Position numbers and translations under genes: made by a program | Shown: in pieces, positions 13,401-25,568 of the stretch | How the letters are laid out: every line of letters begins with the position of its first letter | Numbering within the stretch: the first letter of the stretch is position 1 | Notes under the pieces: generated by a model | What the model saw: only the letters and a program-made list of their open reading frames with translations | Databases searched by the model: none | What the model was told of the DNA's origin: nothing | Assembly: GCA_963920635.1 (NCBI GenBank) | Contig: OY987300.1 | Location: 79,523,899-79,587,898, forward strand | Length of the DNA: 64,000 nt | Direction of reading: 5' to 3' | Source: Pseudeuparius sepicola | Lineage: Eukaryota > Arthropoda > Insecta > Coleoptera > Anthribidae

Positions 13401-16400
13401 CGAACGAAAACAAATGAGGAAAAGATCTTATCTTTATAACGATCTTAGATCCTTTTAAAGATCTTAGATCTTTAAAACGATCTTAGATCTCTAAAATGAT
13501 CTTAGATCTTTAAAACGATCTTTTTTAAATAGATCTGCCCAGCTCTGTACTCGGCAGAGCTGGGCCGGACACAAATAAATGCTTTTGCTGTATCCACAGG
13601 GTCGTATTCGGATACTAGTTAAATTTTGTATCCATATCCGCAAGAAAATTTGAAAGTATCCGGTATCCGGATACTATTTGAAGTCCTGCGAATACAATTC
13701 CCCACATGGCGTATGCGCATAATAATTTTGTGTTTGAGGATTTATTTTTTAGTTCGCTGTTACTTTTGGCAAAGATTTATTCAACCTAGATATTCACTAA
13801 CGATAAGTAATAAAATATATTTCTTAAGTAACGTTTATTATCCCCCCTCCCCAGTTGAAGCCCATCTCCGAATATCTAGGTTGAATAAATCTTTGGTTTT
13901 AGGTACCTACTATTCTTATAATACCCACCTTTTTAAAAAGCCATAAACTTTAATCTTCCTGAATATTGTTGATCTTTTTTTGTTAATACTGTTTTTACGA
14001 AACAATTATTAAATTAGAGTATCCGTGTCTTATATCCGTAAGATTGTTTTAGGATCCATGTATTCGAATACTTTCTTAGGTAAAACCTGGACCAACACTA
14101 TCTTAAAGACCTGTGCATAGCGTTGTTTCAAGCGATCGCCACTGGCGCCACACGAGACGAAACAAATTTACGCGGTGGTTTAATGTTAAAACACCATTAT
14201 TGCCAGAATCTTTTATAAAATAAAAACATGCAAATGTGTCTGTTAAAACGAATTTAATATCCAAAATAAAATAAAATATTTGTTTGTTATGTCCCTCTAA
14301 TTTGCCAAGTTCACATGGCATATTTCCATACATTTTCTTAAGAAAAGCGAGTCTAAAAAGTAAGCAAGAGTATTTGGTACCTTTTGGTTTGAAATGAAGT
14401 CCATATGGCTAGTTGTAGTGTAAGTAAGCATAAAATGCATTAGATTTTTCAGTTTCTGCTTTATATGGAGGACTATTGGTTCGCTTTGAAGCTGTAAGCA
14501 AAATCTTCTATTTTCATTCTTGCATACGTTACAAAATACTCTTCCAAAATAATATCTAGAATTTTCGCATCTTCAGCTGGTTGATCAGATCATCCCATAA
14601 TTCCAAAATAGTGTTTATTCTTCTGCAATTCACCTAACGGTCTGTGCAGTGTGCATACCATTTTCTTCATGTGCATGGAAATTTCATGTTATCACAAACA
14701 AAGCTACCTATAAAAGCTGTGTTAATAGGATAAAACTGCTAAATTCTGGACGCAAAGACAATCCGTTACCGTAAAAACAAGGCAAATCGTAATAAAGCTG
14801 GATATTTAAAATTTTTGACATTTTAAACGTCAGTATCTGACATACCAATAACCACAGAATACCCCCCTATAACCTGTAATAAGTCTCCATTTTTTTCGTC
14901 GAGTGGTGCCACCCCAGTCCGTAAACAACAACGAAATATGACGTCATGCTCGGGTCTTTAATATAGTGGGGCCAGGTAAAAGTATCCGTATTCCGGGATT
15001 CAGTATTCGGATACAATCGAAGTATCCGTATCCAGTACTCGAATACATTTTATGAGTATCCGGACCCGAGTATTACTCGGGTCTCTAATCGATCGAGAAT
15101 GGGGAACTTGAACGATTTTTTTTTAGTTCTTTAATACATTTGCCTATGTATAGAAAGGGCATATACCAAATATTAGCCCTCAAATTGCAATATTTAATTT
15201 GCAATAAATGATTAAAGTTGTGACCGCGAGCTATTCATTTGAAACGATACGAAAAACGCGGGAATGGTCGTGACGTCAAATAGCTCGATCGATCAGAAGG
15301 CAGTGACAGGAGTGACAGCTACACAGAATTAGAGAAGATGAGAATGGAAATTGAACGTTAAAATAAACAGTTCGGCGACCCATTTACAGAGGGCTCTGAT
15401 GTAGGTCTCGGTACGTGACATTTCATTTGCTGTCAGAAACGTGACACTTGCTGCTCAGGAAAAAAAATTAGTACGCTTACGCATCTCGCAATGTAAATAA
15501 CTATTTCATTCAGCACACACTTTTCAAACGTTATCAACAATGTCAAGACGGACAGACAAGGATAGGACGTTCTCGTTTGGTCTTTCTAAACAAAACTTGT
15601 GTGGTGCTGTGTTTGTGTATATGTGCCGCCCATATTAGTTCATACATGGTGGTGGTGCCTCGAGCTACTTGACGTCACAACCAAGGAGGGCGCGTTACAA
15701 GAATGATTTGAATTAGGCAGTTTTTAATTGCTTATATTTATTACATAAAAATAAAAAATGAGTTTTTTTTGTGAACTGTGCTTCATTTAATGGCAATAAA
15801 TCACGTTTGAAAGTAATATTCTTCGAATTTAATTTTTGTGCAAGTTCCCCACTAGCTGTCGTCGCCGATAGCTAACCTCGTACGAATGTGCGTCTACAGG
15901 GTGACATAGAAAAAAGTACATTACATAGTGCCACACCATAGAGGACACTAAAATAAGAAAAAAAGTTCCTATGAACATGGGTCCGCAAGGCCTTCGGTTA
16001 AAAGATACGGGGTGTTGAATTATAATTTTTTTTGTTTTGTTTTTTACGAATATCTTTAACCAGAGACGCAAGAAATGGATAAAATGTGGTATACAGGTTT
16101 TTTTTATCATGCTAAATTCAAATACGCTCTACATTACAGGGTTCCATCTCTATTGAATCGGTCCTAAGTTTTTTGCTATACAGTGTATGTTATTTTCGAC
16201 TGAAAAAATGTTATCCCATCTTTTATACTTACGAAAGGTATACCTTGTCCAAGTCGCTAGAAGCAATGGTTCCAGTACAAATGCATCTAAAGCCGACAAT
16301 GCATGCAAATTACTTTATTCAAAAAGCATCAAAGTAACCTTTGCAAAAACAATGATAAGTAACAATGAAATAATGTGTCATAATGACACTTGTCAAACTA

Positions 16401-19400
16401 ATTTAATAATTGTTATTAGGTAGTAGGTATTTTGTGTTCTTGTTTAAGTTTTTTATTGGTTTTCTCATTGATGATTCAAAATTGATTTAAAAAATGGTTC
16501 ACTATATTTTTGAAGAACACAGGGACATGATTATGTGTTACGGCGAAGCTAGATAAAATTCTTACGAAGCTCATCGTATCTATCGAGAAAGATATCCTTT
16601 AAAACAAGTTCCTAATGTTTTAGAAAACCAAAATAGTGGGGTTTCCAGAACTCGTAGCACTGTGGAAAACGAAGAAACTGTTTTACGAATGGTAGAAAAT
16701 AATCCGAGAACAAGCACCAGGAAAATAAGTTCAGCGGTGCGAAACGTTAACCGTAAATCAGTTAGACAAATTTTGAAAGAACAACTTCTTCCCCCATACT
16801 ATTTCCAAAAAATTCATTCACTATTGCAACATGACTTTTTTCCTTGTGTACAATTTTGCGAATGGTTGCAAAACCAAAGACAAAACATTATTTCATCAAT
16901 TTTGTTTACTGACGAAGCTGGTTTTAGTCGTGATGGTATTCTGAACCTACATAACATGCACTATTGGAGTGATGAAAATCCTCATCAAACTGTAATTCGA
17001 AGTCACCAATATGGGTTTTCTATTAATGTGTGGGCAGGTATAATCGACAATTATTACTTAATTGGCCCATTTCGATTGCCCAATCGATTGACAGGTGCAC
17101 TGTATCGAAATTTCTTGGAGAATGATTTAAACACATTATTAGAGGATGTCCCATTGGCCATTACTGGAAGAATGTATGACATGCATGACGGGGCGCCAGC
17201 TCACTTTTCTCGAGTGGCAAAGGAATATTTGGACAGGAGATTTGGAAATACGTGGATTGGTCGAGGAGGGCCTGTACCCTGGCCAGCTCGTAGTCCCGAC
17301 CTTAATCCCCTCGATTTTTCATTTTGGGGATTTATGAAAAATGAAGTTTATGCTGTAGAAATACATAATGAAGCACAGTTATGGATACGAATTATGGAAT
17401 CGGCAGATAGATTTCGTAATGACCCAGGAATATTTCAAAGATGCCGTCAATCATTAAGAAGAAGAATGGAAAAATGTATTGAAGTACAAGGGCAACAATT
17501 TGAACATCTTCTAAAACCTTAATGTTTTGTTTTAATTAATCATATTTTTCATCATACCATTACAATTTAATTGTTGAAGTATTTATCATTGTTTTTGCAA
17601 TTTTTTACAATTGAACACCCCGTATCTTTTAACCGAAGGCCTTGCGGACCCATGTTCATAGGAACTTTTTTGCTTATTTTAGTGTCCTCTATGGTGTGGC
17701 ACTATGTAATGTACTTTTTTCTATGTCACCCTGTATATTCCCCGCCCAAAATCTTCTCAACGGAATCCGCTCTCGTCTATTGCCAGGGCGGCGAGTCGTA
17801 CGAGGAGGGGGAATCGGAAGAGGACGCCGACTCGATGCTACCCGATGCGGCCCACCACAATTCCAGCCTGTTCAAGGGCCTGGTCGGCGGCGGCCACGGC
17901 GGCACGCCGACGACCAGCGGCGGCAATTCCGTCCTGGCAAACTGTCCGGACATCACCATCATCAAGAAGGAGAAGCCGGACCTGGATCCAAAGGTGAGGT
18001 TGCGTCGTAATAACTATCCAGAACTATTCTGTTTAAAATAAAAGAGTATCCATAACTAGTGCATGCTGCATAATATGAAATTTTGTTTGCGTATTTTTAT
18101 CAATATTTATTGGAAAAATAAAAAAATGAAACTTCTAAAATTTTTGACAATGTGAACATCGTTTATCTCATCTCGTAAAAAAAGTAATTGCTTAAATAGT
18201 CTCATTTTACGAATTACTATCTCCTTCTAGAGTGTTTCCGAAATGTGGTAAATGTAGACCAAAATGTTGATAAAATATAACACGGGACAAATGAACTACT
18301 TCCGATCTTATGCATGGCTGACATCCTGAAGGTTAAACAAACCTTTTTTTTTGTTGGGTTATATGGCAATTATTCGTTATTTCTTTAATTTATCAGTAAA
18401 TTTGATATTTTGTTGTAATGAAAATGACACCCAAAAGGCATTTTCACCTCCACTCCAAACTACACAATATGCCTAAATAACCACTTATTGAACAAAAAAA
18501 GGTTTGTGTTGGTTCAGGGTCCCTGAGAAGTGCATGGGACAAATGAACTACTTTCCATATAATATATTATAAATTTGTTCCCATTGTCAAACTTATTATT
18601 TTTAAGTTATAAAACAGCCGTTGTGGAAAGTAACCTCACGAAATTTCTTAGCTGGTGAGGGGTAGAAGACTGCCGTTATAAAATAGATTGACAGAATTGA
18701 CGAATGAAACTTTTTGTTGGATTATGTGGCAATCGTCCGTTATTTGTTTAATTTCCCAGTAAATGTGATAATATTTTGTTGTGTGTAACAGGTTTTAATG
18801 AAATTGACACCCTAAGTGCAGTTTCATGATTGTCACCTTTAGAAAAAAACTTCCACTCCAAACTATTAAAACTAATTACACACGACTAAATATCAGTCTG
18901 AAACTAAAATAATCTCAAGGAATTACAGAAATAACCACTTATTGAATGAAAAAGGTTTTTGTTGGTTCAGGATCCCTCAGAAGTGCACGGGACAAATGAA
19001 CTAATTTCCATATAGCAGATTATAAATTTGATATTTTTAAGTTATAAAACAGCTGTCTGTGTTATTGTGGAAGGAAACCTCACAAAATTTCTCAGCTGGT
19101 AAGGGGTAGAAGACCGCCGACATAAAATTTAGATCGACAGAATTGCCAAATGAAACTTTTTGTTGGATTATGTGGCAATCATCTGTTATCTGTTTAATTT
19201 CCCAGTAAATGTGCTAATATGTTGTTGTGTGTAACAGGTTTTAATCAAAATGACACCCTAAGTGCAGTTCCATGATTGTTACCTTTAGAAAAAAAAACTG
19301 TTTAATTTCCCAGTAAATGTGCTAATATGTTGTTGTGTGTAACAGGTTTTAATGAAAATGACATCCTAAGTGCAGTTCCATGATTGTCACCTTTAGAAAA

Positions 19401-19806
19401 AAAAACTTCCACTCCAAACTATTAAAACTAATTACACATGACTAAATATTAGTCCGAAACTAAAATAATCCCAAGGAATTACAGAAATAACCACTTATCG
19501 AACAAAAAAGGTTTGTGTTGGTTCAAGGTCCCTCAGAAGTGCACGGGACAAATGAACTACTTTCCATATAGTAGATTATAAATCTGTTGCCATTATCAAA
19601 TTTGATATTTTTAAGTTATAAAACAGCTGGCTGTGTGTGGAAGGTAACCTCACAAAATTTCTCAGCAATTTAGATTGCCCGAATTGCTTTAATGAAACTT
19701 TTTGTTGGATTATGTGGCAATTATTTATTTAAATTTGTTACGATTTTTGTATTGTTTCCAGATGAACAATAATTCTGATCATTCCGAGAGCGGCAGCGAC
19801 AAATAA
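4424..19806 (+). CDS. lov: BTB/POZ domain protein with AT-hook and psq-type HTH motifs (jim lovell-like)
   Basis: Eight coding exons join in frame: 4424-4711, 8226-8448, 9744-9916, 10922-11080, 11309-11496, 11576-11756, 17787-17993 and 19762-19806. All introns are GT-AG. The product is 487 residues. Residues 1-120 form a BTB/POZ dimerisation domain (CDVTLACEGRTIKAHKIVLS, FMYKGEINVEH). An AT-hook, KGKKRGRPPI, lies at about 161-170, followed by an acidic linker. Two psq-type helix-turn-helix repeats lie at about 290-343 and 344-400. The tail is acidic and Ser-rich, ending SGSDK. The WRYHHSNLQTMF start and the KGLAEVSWRDD end of the BTB domain are what I recall of Drosophila Jim Lovell; other BTB-psq proteins (bric-a-brac, pipsqueak) usually read WNN at the first position. 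The role expected from the family is a nuclear DNA-binding regulator in nervous-system development and behaviour. Introns 1, 2, 4 and 6 carry transposons. The family assignment is firm; the exact orthologue is an inference. Confidence 0.85.
6527..6597. repeat. Hairpin in BTB-gene intron 1
   Basis: A 71-nt inverted repeat: GAAAGGATTTTTTTATAGAT at the left and its near-perfect complement at the right, separated by about a dozen bases. One extra T in the left arm is the main imperfection of the outer 20 bp. It could be the remains of a small palindromic element or a hairpin precursor; the very high A/T content makes a microRNA unlikely. Confidence 0.6.
7043..8038. mobile_element. Non-autonomous hAT-like element, 996 bp, with 8-bp target duplication
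   Basis: The left end is CAGGGACC and the right end is the inverse of CAGGGACT. Both sides are flanked by GTTTTCAT (7035-7042 and 8039-8046), an exact 8-bp target-site duplication. The subterminal sequences are also inverted (GGGGACCCAGCAT at the left, ATGCTGGGTCCCC at the right). An 8-bp duplication and short CAG-type termini are typical of the hAT superfamily. No transposase frame is seen inside. It lies in intron 1 of the BTB gene, ending 187 bp before exon 2. Confidence 0.88.
8527..9043. mobile_element. Short hAT-like element, 517 bp, with exact 8-bp target duplication
   Basis: Termini are TAGTGTTGCC at the left and GGCAATTCTA at the right. Both sides are flanked by GATTTCGA (8519-8526 and 9044-9051). 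The internal ends repeat inverted copies of AAATGTCCGGACAT-like sequence. The length and absence of a transposase make this a MITE. It lies in intron 2 of the BTB gene, 78 bp after the exon 2 donor. Confidence 0.9.
9980..10860. repeat. Tandem repeat built on GAGAACATTCTCAA-type palindromes
   Basis: Three to four units of about 240 bp fill most of intron 3 of the BTB gene. Each unit has a TTGAGATGGTCTACATTTAT segment (near 10168, 10408 and 10650), a stretch with repeated TGAGAATGTT and AACATTCTCA words, and a CTCTTGTGAA segment that degrades in later copies. The words are themselves palindromic, so the array can fold extensively. No coding potential. Confidence 0.75.
11110..11191. repeat. Small inverted repeat in BTB-gene intron 4
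   Basis: GGTGCGGTACATTTGAACTA at the left is matched by its complement, with one mismatch, at the right end (TAGTTCAGATGTACCGCACC), separated by about 40 bp. The core GTAGTTCAAATGTAC recurs at many other places in the window (see findings). It starts about 30 bp after the exon 4 donor. Confidence 0.7.
11780..13547. mobile_element. hAT-like element with AGATCT arrays, copy 1 (1768 bp)
   Basis: It begins CAGAGCTGGG and ends CCCAGCTCTG, and is flanked on both sides by TACTCGGC (11772-11779 and 13548-13555), an exact 8-bp target duplication. Both subterminal regions are arrays of a roughly 19-bp unit rich in AGATCT/GATCTAAGATC (about 11800-12050 at the left, 13420-13535 at the right, in inverse orientation). 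The centre is AT-rich and shared with copies at 35308 and 43770. No transposase is visible. This copy carries a nested 548-bp element. It lies 23 bp after the exon 6 donor of the BTB gene. Confidence 0.92.
12407..12954. mobile_element. Nested foldback element with internal 20-bp minisatellite
   Basis: The ends TACGAAGGCGTAGAGGGGCC and its complement are perfectly inverted, and the inversion continues for about 60 bp. Between them lie many copies of a 20-bp unit, CTGAATTCACACTTTAAACT and variants, which switch to the inverse orientation at about 12800, so the whole element folds back on itself. The other two copies of the host element lack it and read straight through GCATTCATTTAAATTTGACC. That gives the empty site and a likely 5-6 bp duplication (CATTC/CGTTC). 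Confidence 0.88.
14965..15080. repeat. Cluster of GTATCCG words
   Basis: The words GTATCCG, ATTCGGATAC and CGAATAC occur repeatedly here and again at 13600-13695 and 14020-14075, on both strands. They resemble the subterminal repeats of a degraded DNA transposon, but I could not fix the ends or a target duplication. Confidence 0.35.
15897..17733 (+). mobile_element. Tc1/mariner-superfamily transposon, 1837 bp, nearly intact
   Basis: It is flanked by TA on each side (15895-15896 and 17734-17735). The terminal inverted repeats start CAGGGTGACATAGAAAAAAG and run for about 125 bp, with only one or two differences between the two ends. They are followed by a single transposase frame with one internal stop. 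The near-identity of the two ends suggests a fairly recent insertion. The element sits in intron 6 of the BTB gene, and its right end lies 53 bp before exon 7. Its ends resemble the many other CAGGGTG-ended, TA-flanked elements in this window. Confidence 0.92.
16494..17522 (+). pseudogene. Tc1/mariner-type transposase with one in-frame stop
   Basis: From ATG 16494 the frame runs to TAA at 17520, 342 codons, interrupted only by TAA at 16554-16556 (codon 21). After the stop the frame is open throughout. An N-terminal helix-turn-helix region (RTSTRKISSAVRN) precedes a DDE/D catalytic core: FTDEAGF, then MHDGAPAHF, then SPDLNPLDFSFWG. I count 41 residues between the second and third catalytic Asp (the last D of SPDLNPLD), so it is of the DD41D type rather than classical mariner DD34D. 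The C-terminus QFEHLLKP matches the degraded frame inside the element at 25569. A start after the stop, at GTG 16662, would lose part of the DNA-binding region, so this copy is probably inactive. Confidence 0.88.
18250..19700. repeat. Imperfect tandem duplications in BTB-gene intron 7
   Basis: A block of roughly 450-550 bp recurs about three times. It contains GGACAAATGAACTACTTTCC (near 18537, 18990 and 19547), a TTGTTGGATTATGTGGCAAT segment and a CCACTCCAAACTA segment. Within it a shorter 100-bp piece (CCCAGTAAATGTGCTAATAT) is duplicated at 19201-19400. A related single block lies at 23080-23230. No coding potential is seen. Confidence 0.75.
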
Positions 19807-20339
19807 GGGGCGCCCGCCGCAAGAAGGTATTTTCCACTCTTTAGTATTTTATACAGACCAAAGTAATTTTGTACTGTCCTGTTTAGTTTTTACTTTTAGC
19901 GAAGGTATTCCTTGTAACCATGGAGGGCATTCCGTTTTGTGTGGCATCGAATCAAAAAGATCTATGCACGAAAAATGAAAACACTTACCTGTGCCCCGTG
20001 ATATACACCAAAATTTTTTTCGTCACGATTATTTATACCCTTTCGAAAGTAGTCGCAATAGTTGTTGTAGGCACAAACTTTGAGAATAGGTTACAGGATG
20101 AAACACGACGCTTGTGAAGAAGTTATATAAGAAATCCTATTTTGAATATTTTTGTTATGGAAACTTGTAGGAGGCATTTCGCGGTGCATTTTTCTGCGGA
20201 AGCAAGCATTCTCCACCCGAAAAGAAAATGCATTGTATGCAGCGTGTTTCGGTTTGGTAGATTCAGACTAGCCGCGTACAGAGCGACATGCTGGTCGCCG
20301 CGTGCAATGTTCGATTTGCCCGAACCGAACCACCCTGTA

Positions 20340-20994
20340 CATGGTGTCCCGTTTTGGGTGTTTTTCTCAAAAATCTCGGTTATTATTAAAGCTAGAGGGT
20401 TGCGGTTTTCACGTCACTGTACTACTTTTTTGAGAGGAATTTGGTGCACCAATCAGATTTTAGATAAGTTTTGTAGTTTCCGCGCATTGGCGCAGCACTG
20501 AAATTTTCAATTTTTTGGAAACCTCTCTCCTGGCTACAACTTATATATATTGACAAATTTAATCAACTATTTTTATAGATTTTTGGCGTAGAATCGAGTG
20601 GAATAATTAGTTTTTTGGTAGCGTTCATAGTTTTTGAGATATGAACTATGGTTTCCATTGAAAAAAAATATAACTGGTTCATATCTCAATAACTATTAAC
20701 GCTACCAAAAAAACTAATTATTCCATTCGATTCTACGCCAAAAAATCTATAAAAATAGTTGATTAAATTTGTCGATGTATATAAGTTGTAGCCAGGAGAG
20801 AGGTTTCCAAAAAATCGAAAATTTCAGTCCTGCGCCAATGCGCGGAAACTGTAAAACTTATCTAAAATCTGATTGGTCCACCAAATTCCTCTCAAAAAGT
20901 AGTACAGTGACGTGAAAACCGCAACCCTCTAGCTTTAATAATAACCGAGATTTTTGAGAAAAACACCCAAAAACACCCAAAATGGGACACCCTG
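20340..20994. mobile_element. Palindromic (foldback) element, TA-flanked, 655 bp
   Basis: The two halves are inverse copies almost end to end (GGTGTCCCGTTTTGGGTGTT at the left, its complement at the right), centred near 20665. TA flanks both sides. Both arms encode the same meaningless peptide fragment because they are copies of each other. Its termini resemble other GGTGTCC-ended elements in insects. It is non-autonomous. Confidence 0.85.
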
Positions 20995-21244
20995 TACATA
21001 TGTATAAAAACCGAAACGTTGAAGTGCGATGATCCCGTAGCGTTAGAACATATCACACAGGGTCCCGAACCCGGCAATCCTATTCGTGGCGCTTTGAAAA
21101 AAAAAAATTGTAGACTCGCTCGGCGAAAATATATCCGGAGCCCCCTTGACGCCCGAGCCCCGTGCGGACGTCGGCGGGACGCGATCTCGCTTTTCCGACC
21201 GCGTGACGGCAGTCGAAAAGTTAATAGTTTGGTAACGCTAGAAC

Positions 21245-22988
21245 CAGTGCGGTCATTTAAGTGTGCAACATACAGTGCTATTCATAAAGTTTGCACCAAA
21301 TGGGAAAAATTTGTATTATACTATTTTTTGAAAATCTGTTTTTATGATATGTTGGTGCAAGTTTTGTTTACACTTTTGCGCCTAAAGAGGGTCGTGACGT
21401 CACAGTCCATGCCTGTCAAATTTGACATTTAAAATAAAAAATTGCAAATTTTCAGAAGGATATCACGATGTTCGTTTTTTCTTAATTATTTCTCTTCAAA
21501 TCGGTATTCGATATTTTTTTCCGGCAAATAACCAAACGAACTCATTTACTGGTTGCTTTCTTACTAAATCATAACAATACAAATAAATTTCAATGCAAAG
21601 TTAAGGAGAAACACGAGATTTTTTAAAATAGCTATTGTGTAAGAACGCAATCTTGGTGCAAAGGCTCTTTCATTTTAAGTTTATTCCCTGGGCCAGTGTT
21701 TTAATATTTTTACATAAAATACATTCATATTTTGAAATTCAGCGAAACAAAATTATAAGGTACAGTTTTGTATCGAATTTTATGGATTCAGTTTCAATTC
21801 CAGGAATATCAAGTAAGAAAGACGAATATTCTGATATCGTTCTGAAAATTTGCATAAGGACACAATAATGTAATACAAACGCATTTTCTTAATAAATATT
21901 TCCGATATTTTCAAGGCAAACCTGATTTTTCCCAATTTTTTTATTTTAAATGTCAAATTTGACAGGCATGGGCTGTGACGTCACGACCCTCTTTGGGCGC
22001 AATAGTGTAAACAAAACATGCACCAACATATCCCAAAATCATATTTTCAAAAATAGAATAATAAAAAACTTTCTCATTTGGTGCAAACTTTATGAATAGC
22101 AAGCACTGTATATGGGATATTTTTTATTAATTGCACAACGAAAATACAAATATTCCCGAAAGTTGGTGCATGTTCAATAATAATTATATTATAGGCGCAC
22201 TTAGAATGGTTGCAAGTCAAACAGCATACAGGGTAGGTCAAAAAATATAAAAATTGTACAAGAGTAAAGTACCCTTATTTAAAAAAATTCAGCAAAATGT
22301 TTTTGAGAAAAGTTGTCCAGAATTATAAGTTATGCCTAAATACCAAAACATGGCCTCCTAAGAAAAAAATATATTTTTGAAAAACATTAATAATTTCCAA
22401 AAAAAAAAAGTTTTAATATTCATCTTAAACAATTTCTTAAATCAATCAAAATTAAATCAATTTCGCATTAATTTGTTCAAATTCAAGCATATTTGTAAAA
22501 TTAACTTAGATTTTTAATTTTTTAGGGAATCACAAACTTCATGTTTGTTGCAAAGATATTAAACAAAACTTTAAAATTTTGCAAAAATTCTTCTGAACAA
22601 GGTAAAACATTAGTAATGATAATGTGTATATTAAAAGACTCTCATTTAAGGTGCAAAATTTTTATTTTAAATGTTTATTAAGAAACTGGAAATTAATTAA
22701 CGAATTTTTTTTCTCTGGAGGCTATGTTTTGGTATTTAGGCATAGCTTTTAATTCTAAACAAATTTTCTTAATACCCTTTTGCTGAATTTTTTGAAAGAA
22801 GGGTACTTTACTCTTGTGCAATTTTTATATTTTTGACCTACCCTGTATGCTGTTTGACTTGCAACCATTCTAAGTGCACTTAATATGATTTTTGAACATA
22901 TATATCAACTTTCTTGCAATGTCTGTATTTTGGTTGTGCAATTAATAAAAAAAAATCCCATATGTTGTACACTTAAATGACCACACTG
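21245..22988. mobile_element. TA-family inverted-repeat element, interrupted by a second element
   Basis: The ends CAGTGCGGTCATTTAAGTGT and the complement of CAGTGTGGTCATTTAAGTGT are inverted. The inner arms (TTAATTGCACAACGAAAATA and GCAAGTCAAACAGCATACAG) are inverted too. The same element without the insertion is found at 58621-59527, which confirms both its boundaries and the nested insertion. No transposase frame is present. Confidence 0.85.
21273..22108. mobile_element. Nested TA-flanked inverted-repeat element, 836 bp
   Basis: The ends CAGTGCTATTCATAAAGTTT and its near-complement (GAATAGCAAGCACTG) carry about 180 bp of inverted repeat. The repeat includes GGGTCGTGACGTCACAGTCC on the left and its counterpart on the right. 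TA lies on each side. It is inserted into the left terminal repeat of the element at 21245-22988. Confidence 0.85.
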
Positions 22989-25568
22989 TATAGTAATTTA
23001 TTTATTTAAATTCACACGGTTTTTTTTTATTAAAAATGCGTCTGACATCGCCGATTTGTAAGTACCACCTTATGTGGTAAATGTAGATAAAAAATGTTGA
23101 CAAATACAAATGACATGGGACAAATGAACTACTTTCTATATGATAGGATATAAATCTGCTGCCATTGTCAAATTTGTTACTTTTATGTCGCAAAACGGCC
23201 ATCTATGTCATTGGGAAGAGTTTACAAACCACAATTCAGTGCTGCCACCTATCATCGAAGATATGAACTAAAGTTATTTTCCAAAAGGTTTACACTTTAA
23301 ATAACATTTTTTCGTATCGGGGCGGCCGATTGCAGACAGTTTGCCGTCAAGTTGACAGTCGGGAACTCTATGTTATGTTGTGTCAAAAATGTAAGCCAGA
23401 TTGCCGATCGACAATGACTATACGCGACTGAATTTAAGATGCCAACGCCCCGACGGGCACTATGCGAACTAACTATATGGGCCATTGTCACCTCTAGCTT
23501 TGGGCACACTTTGGGTTTACACTGCGTTGTTCTTTGTTCTTGTTCATTGTTCTTGTCGTCTTCTGTATATTTTGTGGTCGTCTTCATAAAGTTATTTGGT
23601 TATTAGGTAAAAGTTCCCCCCGACAATGGGCGCGCGCCGATTGTGGGGCGAAAACAGCGTCCGGGCCGGACGTAAACACGGCACAAATCTTTCCAAATTT
23701 CGGATTTTCCGCGGGTTTCCGCGAAGTTTCGATGTTGCAAAAGGTGCAAAATAGTGTGGTGATCAGTTTGAGCTGCATATAGTAAAAATTCATCCGGATT
23801 ATAACTACAAATATCGCCATGAAAAGTGAGGTGTCAAAGGAAATTTGAAAATTCATTTTCTTGGAAACTACGCCCGAGCACCAAAAACTAAGATCAGATT
23901 CGTGTTCAGGGACCCCGAAAATAGGGGGGTAGCCAAAATTAAAAAAAAAATCGGGGCAGACATACACCACAGGAAACTGTACTTACCGGTTATTATAAAG
24001 TTTAAATATTATTGTTTATGATGTAATTGCAAAGGCAACAGGCAACTAAAAATGAACTAAAAGCAGAATTCGGAATAGAGAACTTTGTTGGTTAAATTAA
24101 ATTGATTCGAAACTTGTTCCATCTCGAAAATGTTTTCAGGAACAAACGAACAAAAAATGTTTAGGTTAGGACCTCGGCGATCGAATCAAGACGGTTTTTC
24201 GTCCGAATCTCGCACTAAAACTTCGTAATTACACTGCATAACACTTTAGCATGTTCAAATTCCACTTCTGATAACTGTGGGAGGCCTTTTGGGCATGGTA
24301 ATCATAATAAAAATCACATTTTACTTGCTTTATTAACAACTGTTCTTTAACTCTTTTCTCTTTTTTTGGCACAAGCGTGGCAGGAATATATAAACATTTG
24401 AATTCAACTGTTGTTATTTACTACATTATTATAACTTTAGAAAATAAAGCTTTTTTGACTGATTTTGAACAAAACAGAAAACATAATATACGGATCGACA
24501 AAATGGCATGGCCCATAGACTTAGTTTAGCATTGAGCCTACAGGGGGCGTATTTCTTATATTCAATGGCGTATAATCATGACTAACCCGAAAAACGGCCG
24601 AGTACGTGCCGGTCGCGATCCGCGAGCCAAGTATTATTATTTGAAAGACTATTTCGTAGGCTTAGGTTTATCGTTTAAGGCGTGCGGACTCTCGTAAGAA
24701 TGTGAAAGGCTCAGGGACGAAATGGCGAATCCGATGCGTGACGAGCTCTCTGTAACGACGTCCGCGCGGGCGGAAGATGTAAAAAAATCATTTTAGGCTA
24801 TAGCCCCCCTTTCGGCAGACGTACTCGCTCCACTCAGTATTTGTACTTTCGTGTGTATTATTTTGGCGGGCGTACAGTCGCCCGGTATAGATTAAAAGTA
24901 ATTACGCAATTTAATTTAAGGGCAAAATTCATAAGATTGTCTAGATTAGTACCTAGAATTTGTCATATATTTGTATTAAACATGATGAGAAGGGTTCCAT
25001 GTTATCCTACTATGACATAATATATACCTATACGATATGATCTATATTTATACAATTATTTGTTGAGTGCCTAATCATAAGTTTAAATGTAGGAGTACTA
25101 GATTTACCCTTTCTACGTTTTTCCCTCCCGTTTTCGGGTGTGATCTGGTTTAAGTACACCGCTGTATTGAGATCATGCTATTGTCAAACTTTATGGTACC
25201 TTTTTCGATTATTAGTATTTATTTTTTCGTTTATTCCCATACCCAGTAGGTATACATTATACATATTTTACTATATGTATTCATTTGCCGTCATTTTATG
25301 TAGATTTTTTTTATTTATTAAGAATTTTGGTACAATACATCAAGCGTTTTATTTCAAACACCTAACTCCCTACTCCTAACAAAATTTAAAAACTTCTGCC
25401 AGTTGAACTACTAATTCTACATCATTTTCTGTAATGAAATAGTAAATTCCAATCTTTCTTAGGTCGCTTTTGCTTAAAACCAATGAAAAAGGATCCATCA
25501 AATGTGCTTATTTGTTAAAATTTCAAAAAGTTTTAATTGAAAAAGTTGTTTCTTTTGTTGACACTATA

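Noticed and set aside
20142..20501. 119-codon plus-strand frame downstream of the BTB gene
   Set aside because: Its second half lies in a palindromic element and recurs inverted at 20892-21077; no domain is recognisable.
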